A DNA stretch of 64,000 nt, from positions 205,668-269,667 of the forward strand of contig NZ_UPPP01000061.1 of NCBI RefSeq assembly GCF_900476375.1. Reading direction: 5' to 3'. The position numbers were made by a program, and so were the translations under genes. This DNA comes from Allolucifera butyrica (GTDB taxonomy: Bacteria; Bacillota; Negativicutes; Sporomusales; UPPP01). This document shows positions 9,107-17,700 of this stretch, in pieces (within the stretch, counting starts at the first letter, position 1; every line of letters starts with the position of its first letter). The notes beneath the pieces were generated by a model. The model saw nothing but the letters and a program-made list of their open reading frames with translations. It made no database searches and had not been told where the DNA came from.

Positions 9107-9547
9107 TTACTTATTGCTGCTCCATGACATGAACACCTTATCCATATTGTCGTCTTGGGGACTATACGCGACATCTACATTATTAGGAGCGCACAGAAAG
9201 ATTTGATTGCCAATCTTTTGAATGCTGCCGCTTACCGCGTAGGTGGTGCCGCTGATAAAGTCAATAATGCGTTTGGCAATATCTTTGTCCGTACTTTCCA
9301 AATTCACGACCACCGGTTTGCGGTTTTTCAAATGATCCGCTACGTGTTGGGCGTCATCAAAGGAAAATGGCTCCACGATCATCACTTTCATCTGTTTTGG
9401 GTTCGTCGGCAGGCTGACTACATTATTGGTATTTGTTTTCTTGACCTTGACTTCCGGCTCTTCAAACCGGGGGTGCTTTTCTTCCTCAACCCCGTCGACC
9501 GGTTCAAACAACCCCAGACTACCCCAGACTTTATCCATTAACTTCAC
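9107..9547 (-). CDS. sepF: Cell division protein SepF
   Basis: A 146-residue SepF. It has an N-terminal amphipathic membrane-binding helix (MKLMDKVWGSLGLFE), a charged linker and the C-terminal SepF core (KVMIVEPFSFDDAQHVADHLKNRKPVVVNLE through FISGTTYAVSGSIQKIGNQIFLCAP). SepF tethers FtsZ to the membrane and organises the septum. Between proC and yggS, the conserved location. Confidence 0.95.
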   Translation of the reverse strand: MKLMDKVWGSLGLFEPVDGVEEEKHPRFEEPEVKVKKTNTNNVVSLPTNPKQMKVMIVEPFSFDDAQHVADHLKNRKPVVVNLESTDKDIAKRIIDFISGTTYAVSGSIQKIGNQIFLCAPNNVDVAYSPQDDNMDKVFMSWSSNK

Positions 9548-9565
9548 GCTCTTCTACCCCCTTTA

Positions 9566-10261
9566 TTATTGACGCGGTCCAAATATACCAGTCCCGACCC
9601 GGACTAAATTGGCTCCCTCTTCGATAGCCACTGCATAATCCTGCGTCATTCCCATTGATAGCCAATCCGGCTGCACATTGGGCAAATTCGCTGCCCTTAA
9701 TTTAGAAAATAACTGATACATGGTTCGAAATATCGGCCGGGTCATTTCGGAATCAGGAAAAAACGGGGCAATGGTCATAAGACCCCGCAACCGCATATTC
9801 TTTAATAACGAAATTGATTTTGCCAGAGAAATCATCCCTTCCGGCGCAATACCATACTTGGTCTCTTCTCCCGCTACATTAACCTGGATAAGCACCTCTT
9901 GAATCTTGTCATACTTTGAGGCCACCCGGTCAATTTCCGCTGCCAGCTTTTCATTGTCCACAGAATGAATGAGGTCAATAAAAGGCACAACCTGCCGCAC
10001 TTTATTGGTCTGTAAATGGCCAATTAAATGCCACTCTATCTTCTGCTCCAAGGCAGCATATTTCTCTTTTGCCTCCTGAACCCGGTTCTCACCGATGGAA
10101 GATATGCCGGCCTCTAAAGCGGCCTCAATTGCAGTCAACGGCTGGTTTTTCGTAACCGCAACCAGTTTGACATTATCACAGACACCTGTCGAGGAGCGCC
10201 TTCGTTCCCGGGCCGCCGCGATGGATGTTTGAATTTGCAAAATATTTTCCGCAATGGACAT
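9566..10261 (-). CDS. yggS: PLP homeostasis protein (YggS/PROSC family)
   Basis: A 231-residue single-domain PLP-binding protein. The Lys of VKLVAVTKNQP is the cofactor Schiff-base residue; IGENRVQEAKEKY, EWHLIGHLQTNK and GLMTIAP are further family signatures, and SMGMTQDYAVAIEEGANLVRVGTGIFG closes it. The family buffers PLP and influences amino-acid pools. It is the Bacillus ylmE equivalent and first gene of the yggS-sepF-proC-ylmH-divIVA-yggU run. GGAGGG precedes the ATG. In Bacillus the gene next upstream is ylmD (pgeF); here an 11-kb catabolic island lies between them. Confidence 0.94.
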   Translation of the reverse strand: MSIAENILQIQTSIAAARERRRSSTGVCDNVKLVAVTKNQPLTAIEAALEAGISSIGENRVQEAKEKYAALEQKIEWHLIGHLQTNKVRQVVPFIDLIHSVDNEKLAAEIDRVASKYDKIQEVLIQVNVAGEETKYGIAPEGMISLAKSISLLKNMRLRGLMTIAPFFPDSEMTRPIFRTMYQLFSKLRAANLPNVQPDWLSMGMTQDYAVAIEEGANLVRVGTGIFGPRQ

Positions 10262-10330
10262 GGCAATCCCTCCATTATTGCATATTCGCCCATAAACATT
10301 ATTTTCCTCTTGTATTGTATCCTTAACATA

Positions 10331-10365
10331 AAAAAAAAACCGCCTGCTGCCAGGCAGTTTTTTTA
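10331..10365. terminator. Bidirectional terminator after the binding-protein gene
   Basis: AAACcGCCTG (10337-10346) pairs with CAGGCaGTTT (10351-10360). Runs of A and T on both sides give a T tract on either strand. It ends the binding-protein gene at 10369. Confidence 0.85.
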
Positions 10366-10368
10366 TGT

Positions 10369-11538
10369 CTACGGTTTTACAGTTGCTTTGTAAACTTGTT
10401 TACCGTCTTTCATTTCCAAAATTACCGCACTCTTGACGGCATCATGGGTATCGTTAATGGTGATATCTCCGGTAACAGCCTTAAAATCCTTGGTCGCGGC
10501 CAGCGCATCTCTAATCTTGGCGGGATCGGTGCTGTTGGCCCGTTTAATAGCGTCAACAAGCACATACGCCGCATCATAACCAAGCACGGCCATTGCGTCC
10601 GGAGGCTGTCCGTATTCTTTCTTGAAAGCATCCACGAATGCTTTGGACCGGGGGCTGGTATCTTCCACCGAATAATGATTGGTAAAATACGTATTATTCA
10701 GGGCAGCTGCACCGCCAATTTCAGCCAATTTCGGCGAATCCCAGCCGTCACCGCCCACAAAGGGAACGGTAATTCCCATTTCCCGGGCCTGTTTTATAAT
10801 TTTACCGACTTCTTCGTAATAACCGGGTAAATAAATCATGTCCGGATTCAACGCTTTTATTTTCGTTAAAATGGTTTTGAAATCCTGGTCTTTTTGTAAA
10901 TAGGCCTCTTCATCTAAGATAGTGCCGCCGCCTTTGGTGAAGGCCGCTTTAAAGAATTGTGCCAGCCCTTTGCTGTAATCGCTGGAATTGTCAATCAGAA
11001 CAACGGCCTTCTTCGCATTCAGCGTATTTAAGGCAAAATTTGCCCCCACCGTACCCTGGAACGGATCAATAAAGCAAACACGGAATGTATAATCTTTTAC
11101 CTTTTTGGCATTTTCGTCATAAGTGACTTTCGGATTCGTGGTAGCGGCTGCTACAAAAGGAATTTTATTCGCTTCCGCCACCGTCGAGGCGGCAATTCCG
11201 TTGGAACTGGTCGTAAAGCCCGTAACCGCAATAACTTTATCCTCGGTTATGACCTTGGTCATTGCATTGGTCGATTCAGCGGGTTCCCCTTTGTTGTCGG
11301 CAATCACAAGTTTAATTTGTTTACCCAGCACGCCGCCATTGGCATTAATTTCCTTAAAAGCAAGTTTGGCGCCGTTAAGGGCCGCGGTGCCGAAAGAAGC
11401 CGTATTTCCCGTCAATTCATAAACCACACCGATTTTAATATCCTTGCTGGCCGAGGCGCCACCACACCCGGCCAATAAACCGGCCAACATAACAACGCCT
11501 AATAGGACACTCAAAATTTTTAACATTTTGGGGTTCAT
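10369..11538 (-). CDS. Branched-chain-amino-acid-type ABC substrate-binding lipoprotein
   Basis: A 389-residue periplasmic-binding-protein type I (LivK/Leu-Ile-Val-binding-like) lipoprotein. The lipobox LLAGC follows a hydrophobic signal peptide, and the mature part begins DIKIGVVYELTGNTASFG, the family signature. GGAGGATG precedes the ATG at 11538. Members bind branched-chain amino acids, amides or other amino acids; the ligand is not readable. No permease or ATPase genes adjoin it, so it is an orphan receptor that must share a transporter encoded elsewhere. It lies downstream of the PLP-enzyme operon and has its own promoter and an unusual leader (11655-11706). Confidence 0.88.
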   Translation of the reverse strand: MNPKMLKILSVLLGVVMLAGLLAGCGGASASKDIKIGVVYELTGNTASFGTAALNGAKLAFKEINANGGVLGKQIKLVIADNKGEPAESTNAMTKVITEDKVIAVTGFTTSSNGIAASTVAEANKIPFVAAATTNPKVTYDENAKKVKDYTFRVCFIDPFQGTVGANFALNTLNAKKAVVLIDNSSDYSKGLAQFFKAAFTKGGGTILDEEAYLQKDQDFKTILTKIKALNPDMIYLPGYYEEVGKIIKQAREMGITVPFVGGDGWDSPKLAEIGGAAALNNTYFTNHYSVEDTSPRSKAFVDAFKKEYGQPPDAMAVLGYDAAYVLVDAIKRANSTDPAKIRDALAATKDFKAVTGDITINDTHDAVKSAVILEMKDGKQVYKATVKP

Positions 11539-11654
11539 CGCACATCCTCCTTGAAATAAAAAATTAATACCAGTATGACGGAAAGTCACCCTTTTTTCCT
11601 TTTCACCTCTTCCGTTCCCGTTATTTTCTCACCAATTCCTTTCGTTTTTAAATA

Positions 11655-11706
11655 TATAAAAAAATGCTTTTTGGAAAGTGTAACGTTTAGACTCTCCAAA
11701 AAGCAT
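11655..11706 (-). terminator. Leader terminator/attenuator ahead of the binding-protein gene
   Basis: A perfect 12-bp stem, ATGCTTTTTGGA/TCCAAAAAGCAT (11664-11675 with 11695-11706), is followed on the minus strand by seven T. It lies about 30 bases after the predicted transcription start (promoter 11743-11771) and some 120 bases before the binding-protein gene. It could therefore act as an attenuator, release a short RNA, or be a second terminator for the upstream operon. No known riboswitch was recognised around it. Confidence 0.7.
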
Positions 11707-11742
11707 CATTGCTCAAAAAACTTTTGTTCTTTATGATTATAC

Positions 11743-11771
11743 ATTGTATTACGATTTTCAGGAATTGACAA
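11743..11771 (-). promoter_or_regulatory. Sigma-A-like promoter ahead of the binding-protein gene
   Basis: TTGTCA and TACAAT separated by 17 bases on the minus strand, between the terminator of the PLP-enzyme gene and the leader hairpin. Confidence 0.6.
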
Positions 11772-11821
11772 GTATTTTTAAACTAAAAAAAGCATTTTTT
11801 ATATCAAAATAAGCTAGCCAC

Positions 11822-11856
11822 AAAAAGGGCAAGGAAAAAAATCCATTTTCCCTGCC
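11822..11856 (-). terminator. Terminator after the PLP-enzyme operon
   Basis: GGCAGGGAAAA pairs imperfectly with TTTTCCTTGCC (11846-11856 with 11828-11838), followed by TTTTT on the minus strand, 13 bases past the stop at 11869. Confidence 0.65.
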
Positions 11857-11868
11857 ATAATCGCCGGT

Positions 11869-13224
11869 TTAGCGTAAGGCCGCAATTTTTTCATTGTACG
11901 TTTGCACTTTTGCATATTCCTGTTCCCAGAAAGTCTGCTCCCGCATCGAATCGAGAAATTGCTTGGTATAGCCAAATTTAAGCCAGTCATTTTCTTTTTG
12001 CCGGTAAAGCTGTTCTTTCCTGGCCTGCTGCCGGAAGTCAAAAACAGAATCCTCCCCGGCGTCGAGAAAAATATTCCGGGTCCAACGCTGCAGCACCTGC
12101 TCCGTAGTCTCCAAATACCGGCCGTTCAAGTCGGCCAGTACAGAGTGATAACGGTCAAATCCGTCCGTGGCAACGGTAACTACATTGTCATCCGGACCCA
12201 GCCTTAAGAATTTGGCCAGTTTAATCGCACCAATTATGTTGCAAATGCCTGAAGGGCCAAATGAATTTTGCAGATTCAAGGCGATTTCCCGGTCTACCCC
12301 CATATGAACCAGCGCTTCCGCTCCGTCATGAAATATTTTCAAACCCTGAATGGTTTCCTCATCTTTTATCAGGATCACGAAGTCAGTCGTACCCACATTG
12401 TGAATCAGCGTGCACATCTTGTCGCCAATCCCCTCAATCCGGTGCTGTCCCCGCCCTCCATTGGCAAGGGTCGAACATTCATAGGGTTCCAGCGCGGCAA
12501 TCCTGGCTTCCGGAAACACTTTCTTAATCTGGTCGCCGGCGGCGATCGTACCGGCCGACCCCGGCGCGGAAGTAAAACCGGCAATCCGGCCATTTCCTAC
12601 GCCTTTTACGGCTTCAACCGCGCTATTGCCCGTTACATGACGATGAAAACGGTAATTGGGAAACAATTCAAATTGAGCCAGCGCTTTGTTTTTCGGGTCT
12701 TTCATCATGGCGTGGGTCCGTTCCAGGGTTAGAATCACATCGGATTCCGAACCAGGTGTCAATTCCAGTTCCCCGCCATATTTGCGGATGCGTTCATACC
12801 GCTCTTTACTCATATTGTCGGGCATAATCACGATGGCCCGGAAACCCAGCAATTTTGAAATATACGCCGTTCCAATGCCGAAATTGCCCGTAGACGGTCC
12901 CAGAATCGTGTGTTCGCCGGGAACGATTTCGTTATCGACCATCCCCTCAATCAACGTACTGTAGGCAGGCCCTACTTTATGCGAGCCCGAAGGGAAACCA
13001 CAGCCCAGCATAACAACAATATTCGCATCGACTCCGGTTAAAGCCGAAGGCAGCACCATTTTCCGCACTTCGTCCCGGTTGTTTTTCCAGGTAATATTAA
13101 ATAAATTAACCGGGTCCAATTCGTCTTCCTGCAGCGCCTTTAATGCCTTTTGCCGGACCTCGGCCTTTACTGTTTCCGGGTGAAGCATTTCATCATAGGT
13201 CGGACCAAACGGAATCTTGTTCAT
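11869..13224 (-). CDS. Fold-type II PLP enzyme, cysteine-synthase-like, activity unknown
   Basis: A 451-residue PLP-dependent enzyme of the cysteine synthase/threonine synthase fold. The likely cofactor Lys lies in PSGSHKVGPAY. STGNFGIGTA and MPDNMSKERYERI are typical of O-acetylserine-sulfhydrylase relatives, and GSAGTIAAGD is the phosphate-binding loop. The C-terminal 70 residues, rich in charged aromatic residues, extend beyond the OASS core. It starts on the ATGA that also ends the threonine-synthase-like gene, so the two are translationally coupled. It lies next to a proline/amine catabolic cluster. It is not the AKP thiolase subunit OrtB, whose active-site region differs as I recall it. 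A beta-replacement, beta-elimination or lyase activity is possible. Confidence 0.7.
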   Translation of the reverse strand: MNKIPFGPTYDEMLHPETVKAEVRQKALKALQEDELDPVNLFNITWKNNRDEVRKMVLPSALTGVDANIVVMLGCGFPSGSHKVGPAYSTLIEGMVDNEIVPGEHTILGPSTGNFGIGTAYISKLLGFRAIVIMPDNMSKERYERIRKYGGELELTPGSESDVILTLERTHAMMKDPKNKALAQFELFPNYRFHRHVTGNSAVEAVKGVGNGRIAGFTSAPGSAGTIAAGDQIKKVFPEARIAALEPYECSTLANGGRGQHRIEGIGDKMCTLIHNVGTTDFVILIKDEETIQGLKIFHDGAEALVHMGVDREIALNLQNSFGPSGICNIIGAIKLAKFLRLGPDDNVVTVATDGFDRYHSVLADLNGRYLETTEQVLQRWTRNIFLDAGEDSVFDFRQQARKEQLYRQKENDWLKFGYTKQFLDSMREQTFWEQEYAKVQTYNEKIAALR

Positions 13225-14477
13225 AATAGTATACCTCCTATTATCCCGGCCACCGCTTCCATGTCCGGAGCAACAGCCACGGGGGCGCCGGCCGCTTTAA
13301 CGGCGCTTTGAATATCCTTTAACCCATTGCCGGTTACTATGGCCGCCACGCTCTCCTCCGGGCCGATGATCCCCATTTCTACGGCTTGCTTAATCCCGGC
13401 AATTCCCGCCACACCGGCCGGTTCGCCAAAAACAGCGGCGTTTCGCGCCAACGCAGTCATGGCCTCAAGAATCGCCTTATCCGTCACGGCCACAAACGCG
13501 CCGCCGGATTCTTTGACCGCCAGCATGCCCTTGTAAAAATTGCGCGGATGACCGACGGCAATAGAATCGGCCAATGTATCCGCCGCCACAGGAACCAAAG
13601 GACTGTCTTGCTGCCAGGCTGTTAAAAAGGGCTGGCAGCCCGCCGCCTGCACTCCCAGTATTTTCGGCAGCTTGGACAGGAACCCCAGCCGGTGCATTTC
13701 TTTCAGTCCTTTCCATATCCCGCCGATAGTACAGCCGTCACCTACGGAGACAACAACCCAATCGGGAAAATGTCCTGCGCCGATTTCATTGAACTGTTCA
13801 ACCAGCTCTAAAGATACCGTCTTTTTGCCCTCAATCAAATAGGGATTCACCGCACAATTACGATTGTACCAGCCAAACCGCTCACTGGCCTGCATGCATA
13901 ACTCCCAGGCCTGATCGTAGGTGCCCTGCACGGAAAAAACCTGGGCGCCATAGATTAAAAGCTGAGCTATTTTAGCTTCCGGCGCCCGCCGGGGCACAAA
14001 AATAGTCGCCGGCAAACCTGCCGCCGCCGCAAAGCCGGCCAGGGAAGACGCGGCATTTCCGGTTGACGCGCAGGTAATCCGGGAAGCCTTTTTTTCCAGC
14101 GCTTTTATAACCCCGACAGCACTGGCCCGGTCTTTAAACGACGCCGTCGGATTGCGACCCTCATCTTTAACCCAGCAGTGCGCCACCCCCAAATAAGCCG
14201 ACAACCGCGGCGCATGATACAGCGGTGTCCAGCCCACTTGCAAATGCTGAATGTTGGCTTCGTCCGCAATGGGTAAAAGCGGCAGATAACGCCACATGGA
14301 ACGTTCTTTTTTGCCGCGCATGCTTTGCGGGTTCAATTCCGACTGAACCGCATCATAATCATAAATGACATCCAGAATGCCATCGTGGTAGCCACACCGC
14401 GGACAATAGTAATCCACAGCTTCCGGAGCGTATTGTTCGCCGCAATGTACACATTTTAAACCAACAACAAAACGCAT
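13221..14477 (-). CDS. thrC: Threonine synthase-like PLP enzyme
   Basis: About 418 residues. An N-terminal zinc-ribbon-like segment (CVHCGEQ...CPRCGY) is followed by the threonine synthase core: the PLP Lys in NPTASFKDRAS, the STGNAASSLAGFAAAAGL loop and VSVGDGCTIGGIWKG. The architecture matches class-II threonine synthases, which convert O-phosphohomoserine to threonine. Context is odd for biosynthesis: no homoserine dehydrogenase or kinase is adjacent, and it is coupled to a second fold-type-II PLP enzyme by a 4-base overlap. A related activity on another amino acid cannot be excluded. The start is set at the second ATG because GGGAG lies 6 bases upstream of it. Confidence 0.75.
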   Translation of the reverse strand: MRFVVGLKCVHCGEQYAPEAVDYYCPRCGYHDGILDVIYDYDAVQSELNPQSMRGKKERSMWRYLPLLPIADEANIQHLQVGWTPLYHAPRLSAYLGVAHCWVKDEGRNPTASFKDRASAVGVIKALEKKASRITCASTGNAASSLAGFAAAAGLPATIFVPRRAPEAKIAQLLIYGAQVFSVQGTYDQAWELCMQASERFGWYNRNCAVNPYLIEGKKTVSLELVEQFNEIGAGHFPDWVVVSVGDGCTIGGIWKGLKEMHRLGFLSKLPKILGVQAAGCQPFLTAWQQDSPLVPVAADTLADSIAVGHPRNFYKGMLAVKESGGAFVAVTDKAILEAMTALARNAAVFGEPAGVAGIAGIKQAVEMGIIGPEESVAAIVTGNGLKDIQSAVKAAGAPVAVAPDMEAVAGIIGGILL

Positions 14478-14576
14478 AGGCATCTCCCTTTATTTTAAAT
14501 TTTCCTGCATTGCTTCTTGCCTGACACCTTCCCAGTTTACCGGCTGTACCTTTACCGATGTCCGTCTTTTTATTTA

Positions 14577-14605
14577 ATTATACCCTTAATTAAATTGCCT
14601 TGCTA
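14577..14605 (-). promoter_or_regulatory. Possible promoter of the thrC-like operon
   Basis: A good -10 (TATAAT, 14577-14582) on the minus strand with a poor -35 (TAGCAA) 17 bases upstream. The 100-base leader to the gene contains no riboswitch that I recognise. Confidence 0.35.
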
Positions 14606-14649
14606 TCTATTTTCTTGACCAGAAAGACCCAAAGGATCTTTAAGTGGAA

Positions 14650-14725
14650 AGAAAGTATTTTACTTTTCGGGAGTCTGAGAAAAATGCGTTTATGTTTAGA
14701 AATAATCCGAAAAGTTATACTTTCT
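14650..14725. repeat. Imperfect inverted repeat beside the MITE-like element
   Basis: Arm AGAAAGTATTTTACTTTTCGG (14650-14670) pairs with CCGAAAAGTTATACTTTCT (14707-14725), differing by a two-base gap. The 36-base loop is A+T-rich. It abuts the MITE-like element at 14731. Confidence 0.7.
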
Positions 14726-14730
14726 GATCC

Positions 14731-14907
14731 GAGCCTGCTTAAAAAGCGCGTCAATCCCACTTTTCGCAGTCCTCTGTTATTATTTTCAGAGTGCGAAACG
14801 TGGGACCTATCGTTGTTACGGCTGCGCGTTCTCACTCAACGTACGCCTGAGTACGCCTCATTCGAATGCTCGCCGCGCCTAGTATCCACATCTTTTTAAG
14901 CAGGCTC
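14731..14907. mobile_element. MITE-like element of 177 bp with 16-bp terminal inverted repeats
   Basis: The ends are perfect inverted repeats, GAGCCTGCTTAAAAAG (14731-14746) and its complement (14892-14907). Inside is a long hairpin whose arms read TCCCACTTTTCGCA and TGCGAAACGTGGGA around CCTCTG/CAGAG (14755-14804), plus a direct repeat of GTACGCCT (14839-14856). No coding sequence fits a protein family. The structure is that of a non-autonomous or REP-like intergenic repeat. One arm of the internal hairpin recurs at 31455-31478. Confidence 0.7.
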
Positions 14908-14920
14908 GATCCATAAACAA

Positions 14921-14959
14921 GGAACCGTCTAAAAAGCACTCGTCTTTTTAAACGGTTCC
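14921..14959 (-). terminator. Strong hairpin after pruA
   Basis: GGAACCGTcTAAAAAG (14921-14936) pairs with CTTTTTAaACGGTTCC (14944-14959), 15 of 16 pairs, 15 bases beyond the pruA stop. The sequence after the stem is only moderately T-rich (TTGTTTAT), so termination may be partial. Confidence 0.6.
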
Positions 14960-14973
14960 CGGGAAAAATTAGT

Positions 14974-16521
14974 TTATAGTTTTTCTGACACAGCCTTGGC
15001 CTGCATGAAAAGCAGCAGGTAGTCGGCTCCGCCCGCTTTGGAGTCGGTTCCCGACATATTAAAACCGCCAAACGGATGAACACCAACCAAAGCACCGGTG
15101 CATTTACGGTTAAAGTAGAGATTGCCGACAAAAAACTCCCGCCGGGCTTTCTCCAGGTTTTCCCGGTTCAGAGAATAGACCGAACCGGTTAATCCATACT
15201 CGGTATCATTCGCAATGGCCAGGGCCTGATCAAAATCATCGGCTTTAATCACTGCGACCACCGGTCCGAAGATTTCCTCCTGCGCAACCCGTGCTCCCGG
15301 TGCTACTTCCGCAATTACCGTGGGCTGAATAAAATAGCCGCCTTCACCGGCTTTGCCGCCGCCGGCTGCGATTTTACCTTCCGCCCTGCCGATTTCCAGG
15401 TACTCCAAAATCTTGTTATAAGCCGTCTCATCAATAACCGGTCCCATAAATACAGATGGATCATTCGCCTTTCCAACCTGCACCGCCCGGGCTTTCGCCG
15501 CCAGTTTGGCCACAACCGCGTTGTAAACATCTTTTACCACAATGGCCCGTGAGCAGGCGGAGCACTTTTGTCCCTGAAAGCCAAAAGCGGAGGCAAAAAT
15601 TCCACTGACCGCCTCATCAATATCCGCTTCCTTGTCGACGACGATTGCGTCCTTGCCGCCCATCTCGGCAATTACCCGTTTAATCCACTTTTGTCCCGGC
15701 GCCACTTCTGCCGCCAGCTTATTGATCCGCAGCCCCACTTCTTTCGAGCCGGTGAAATTAATAAAACGCACTTTGGGATGGCTGACCAGATAATCACCGA
15801 TTACACCGCCGCTGCCGGGAAGATAATTCACCACGCCTTTCGGCAGTCCGGCCTCTTCCAGCAAGGCCATTAATTTAGCCGCAATAACCGGCGTAGTGCT
15901 GGCCGGTTTCATAATGACCGTATTGCCGGCAACAATGGCGGCTGCCATCATTCCGGTGAGTATGGCCAGCGGAAAATTCCACGGCGGAATCACTACTCCA
16001 ACTCCCAGCGGAATATAGTGGCATTCATTTTGTTCTCCCGGCAAAGGGGTTACCGCCATGCCTTTTTGATACTGCAGCATCTGGCGGCCATAGTATTCCA
16101 TGAAATCAATGGCTTCCGCCGTATCGGCGTCTGCTTCCGGCCAGGTCTTGCCGGCCTCTTCCACTAACCAGGCGGAAAACTCGAATTTTCTGCGCCGGAG
16201 AAGGGCGGTTGCTTTGAACAGATAACGGCTGCGTTCGGCCGGATCGACGTATTGCCAGGTTGAAAAGGCTTTTAATGCCGCCTGGACCGCCTTTTCCGCC
16301 AGATTCGTATCCGCTTTCGCCACGCTGCCGACAATTTCTTGCGTGTTGGAAGGATTTATCGATACAATTCTGGCTTCGGTGGTAATTTTTTCGCCGCCAA
16401 TCACCAGGGGATACTGTTCGCCTTTCTGTTTGGCAACCAGATTCAGCGCATCCTCCATGGCTTTTTTATTTTCCGGCAAAGTGAAGTTGGTAAACGGTTC
16501 ATTCGCATAGGGGATTACCAT
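14974..16521 (-). CDS. pruA: L-glutamate gamma-semialdehyde (P5C) dehydrogenase
   Basis: A 515-residue aldehyde dehydrogenase of the RocA/PruA type, oxidising glutamate semialdehyde (from P5C) to glutamate with NAD. The catalytic Cys is in [14 protein letters not shown], the general-base Glu in [14 protein letters not shown], and the NAD-binding block is [15 protein letters not shown]. The N-terminal [15 protein letters not shown] and C-terminal [14 protein letters not shown] regions also match RocA-like enzymes. It is the last gene of the sigma-54-driven unit and gives the strongest clue to the pathway: the upstream flavin complex should produce P5C, hence proline is the most likely substrate (ornithine-type substrates are possible). 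Confidence 0.93.
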   Translation of the reverse strand: MVIPYANEPFTNFTLPENKKAMEDALNLVAKQKGEQYPLVIGGEKITTEARIVSINPSNTQEIVGSVAKADTNLAEKAVQAALKAFSTWQYVDPAERSRYLFKATALLRRRKFEFSAWLVEEAGKTWPEADADTAEAIDFMEYYGRQMLQYQKGMAVTPLPGEQNECHYIPLGVGVVIPPWNFPLAILTGMMAAAIVAGNTVIMKPASTTPVIAAKLMALLEEAGLPKGVVNYLPGSGGVIGDYLVSHPKVRFINFTGSKEVGLRINKLAAEVAPGQKWIKRVIAEMGGKDAIVVDKEADIDEAVSGIFASAFGFQGQKCSACSRAIVVKDVYNAVVAKLAAKARAVQVGKANDPSVFMGPVIDETAYNKILEYLEIGRAEGKIAAGGGKAGEGGYFIQPTVIAEVAPGARVAQEEIFGPVVAVIKADDFDQALAIANDTEYGLTGSVYSLNRENLEKARREFFVGNLYFNRKCTGALVGVHPFGGFNMSGTDSKAGGADYLLLFMQAKAVSEKL

Positions 16522-16551
16522 GTAAAATTCCTCCTTAATTTATATTCTTTC

Positions 16552-17700
16552 TTAAACAACGGAAGGTTCAATAAATAATTCGCCCCGTTCGAAGCGCCCG
16601 GCATCAAACATAGGAACCGGCAGAGACGTTGTTTGGCCCATTATCATTTCCGCCATGATTTTTCCCGTCATCGGCGAAATCATAAAGCCATGCCCGCTAA
16701 AGCCGGCTGCCGTATAAAATCCGGCCACTTCCCGGTTTGCTCCCAGGATCGGCTGCCTGTCCGGACACATATCATAAAGTCCGGCCCATTGGCGGATTAC
16801 ATTCAGTCTCGCCAGCAGCGGCAGAATTTTAGTTATCCGTTGGGCCATTTCCGGCAAAAATTGCCAGCTCGATTGAATATTATACGTTTCCGGTTCATCC
16901 GGGTGACCAAGCCCCATAATAAAACTGCCATGGGGACTCTGCTGGCAATATAGATTGTGGTGAAAGCACATAACCATCGCCTTTTGCACCGGTTCCACCG
17001 GTTCCGTTACTAAAATTTCATGCCGCTCCGGGTAAATCGGCAATTCCAGTCCCGCCATGCGCCCGACCAGCTTTGCCTGGCCGCCGGCGGCGTTCACTAC
17101 AATTCCGGTTTCAATACTGCCCTGGCTGGTTTGGACGGAAAAAACGCCGTCACGGTATTGCCGGATTCCGGTCATTTCCGTATAGGTTTTAACCTCCACT
17201 CCCAGCTTGCGGGCCGCTTTGGCATATAATGCCGTCACTTTAAAAGGATTGCAATGCCCATCCTGGGAACAAAAGGTGGCTCCCAGCAGATTTTCCGTAT
17301 TCAGGTGGGGTACAATTTGCCTGGCTTCCTCCGGCGTTACCCAACGTGCGGGAATTCCCAACGAATTTTGCAGTGCTAAGTTCTTTTTAAACTGGTCAGC
17401 CATTCGGGGCGTATAGGCCAGCAGCAAATAACCACCCTGCTCAAACTCAATGTCGCCTTCCACTGCCAGCAATTCCGGCAACTGCTTAAGCATGGCCACG
17501 CTTTCGCGGGCCAAAAGACAATTGGTTTTGGTTCCCCACTGCATTCGCATACCGGCGCCGCAGCGTCCCGTGGCGCCACTGGCTAAGTAACCCTTTTCCA
17601 AAAGAATAATTTTTCCGGCGCCAAGGCGGGCCAGATTATAGGCAATGGAGCAGCCGACCACGCCGCCGCCGATAATAACAACATCCGCTTTATTGATCAC
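16552..17700 (-). CDS. FAD-dependent amine/proline dehydrogenase, DAO-family catalytic subunit
   Basis: A 382-residue D-amino-acid-oxidase/glycine-oxidase-fold flavoprotein. The dinucleotide motif VVIIGGGVVGCSIAYNLAR is near the N-terminus, then LLEKGYLASGATGRCGAG (FAD ribose/phosphate), and PILGANREVAGFYTAAGFSGHG near the end. Such subunits (OoxB, HcnC, archaeal PDH beta) hold the substrate-oxidising FAD in heteromeric dehydrogenases. A GTG start at 17700 follows GGAGGT by 8 bases and overlaps the BFD-like gene. With pruA downstream, L-proline (or hydroxyproline/ornithine-like substrate) oxidation to the pyrroline is inferred. Confidence 0.85.
   Translation of the reverse strand: MINKADVVIIGGGVVGCSIAYNLARLGAGKIILLEKGYLASGATGRCGAGMRMQWGTKTNCLLARESVAMLKQLPELLAVEGDIEFEQGGYLLLAYTPRMADQFKKNLALQNSLGIPARWVTPEEARQIVPHLNTENLLGATFCSQDGHCNPFKVTALYAKAARKLGVEVKTYTEMTGIRQYRDGVFSVQTSQGSIETGIVVNAAGGQAKLVGRMAGLELPIYPERHEILVTEPVEPVQKAMVMCFHHNLYCQQSPHGSFIMGLGHPDEPETYNIQSSWQFLPEMAQRITKILPLLARLNVIRQWAGLYDMCPDRQPILGANREVAGFYTAAGFSGHGFMISPMTGKIMAEMIMGQTTSLPVPMFDAGRFERGELFIEPSVV

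Noticed and set aside
11869-13224. Identification as OrtB (2-amino-4-ketopentanoate thiolase beta subunit)
   Set aside because: The neighbouring ornithine-pathway genes (ortA, oraE, oraS) are absent, and the active-site region SGSHK differs from the GSFKARR type I recall for OrtB.
14484-14576. Riboswitch ahead of the thrC-like gene
   Set aside because: The GGTAAAGG and GGTGTCAGGC stretches suggested a cobalamin or glycine aptamer at first, but the conserved core elements of those classes are missing.
14600-14899. Open frames of 81-99 codons on both strands in the pruA-thrC gap
   Set aside because: They run through the MITE-like element and its inverted repeats and have no ribosome site. Such frames are commonly mis-annotated in repeat elements.
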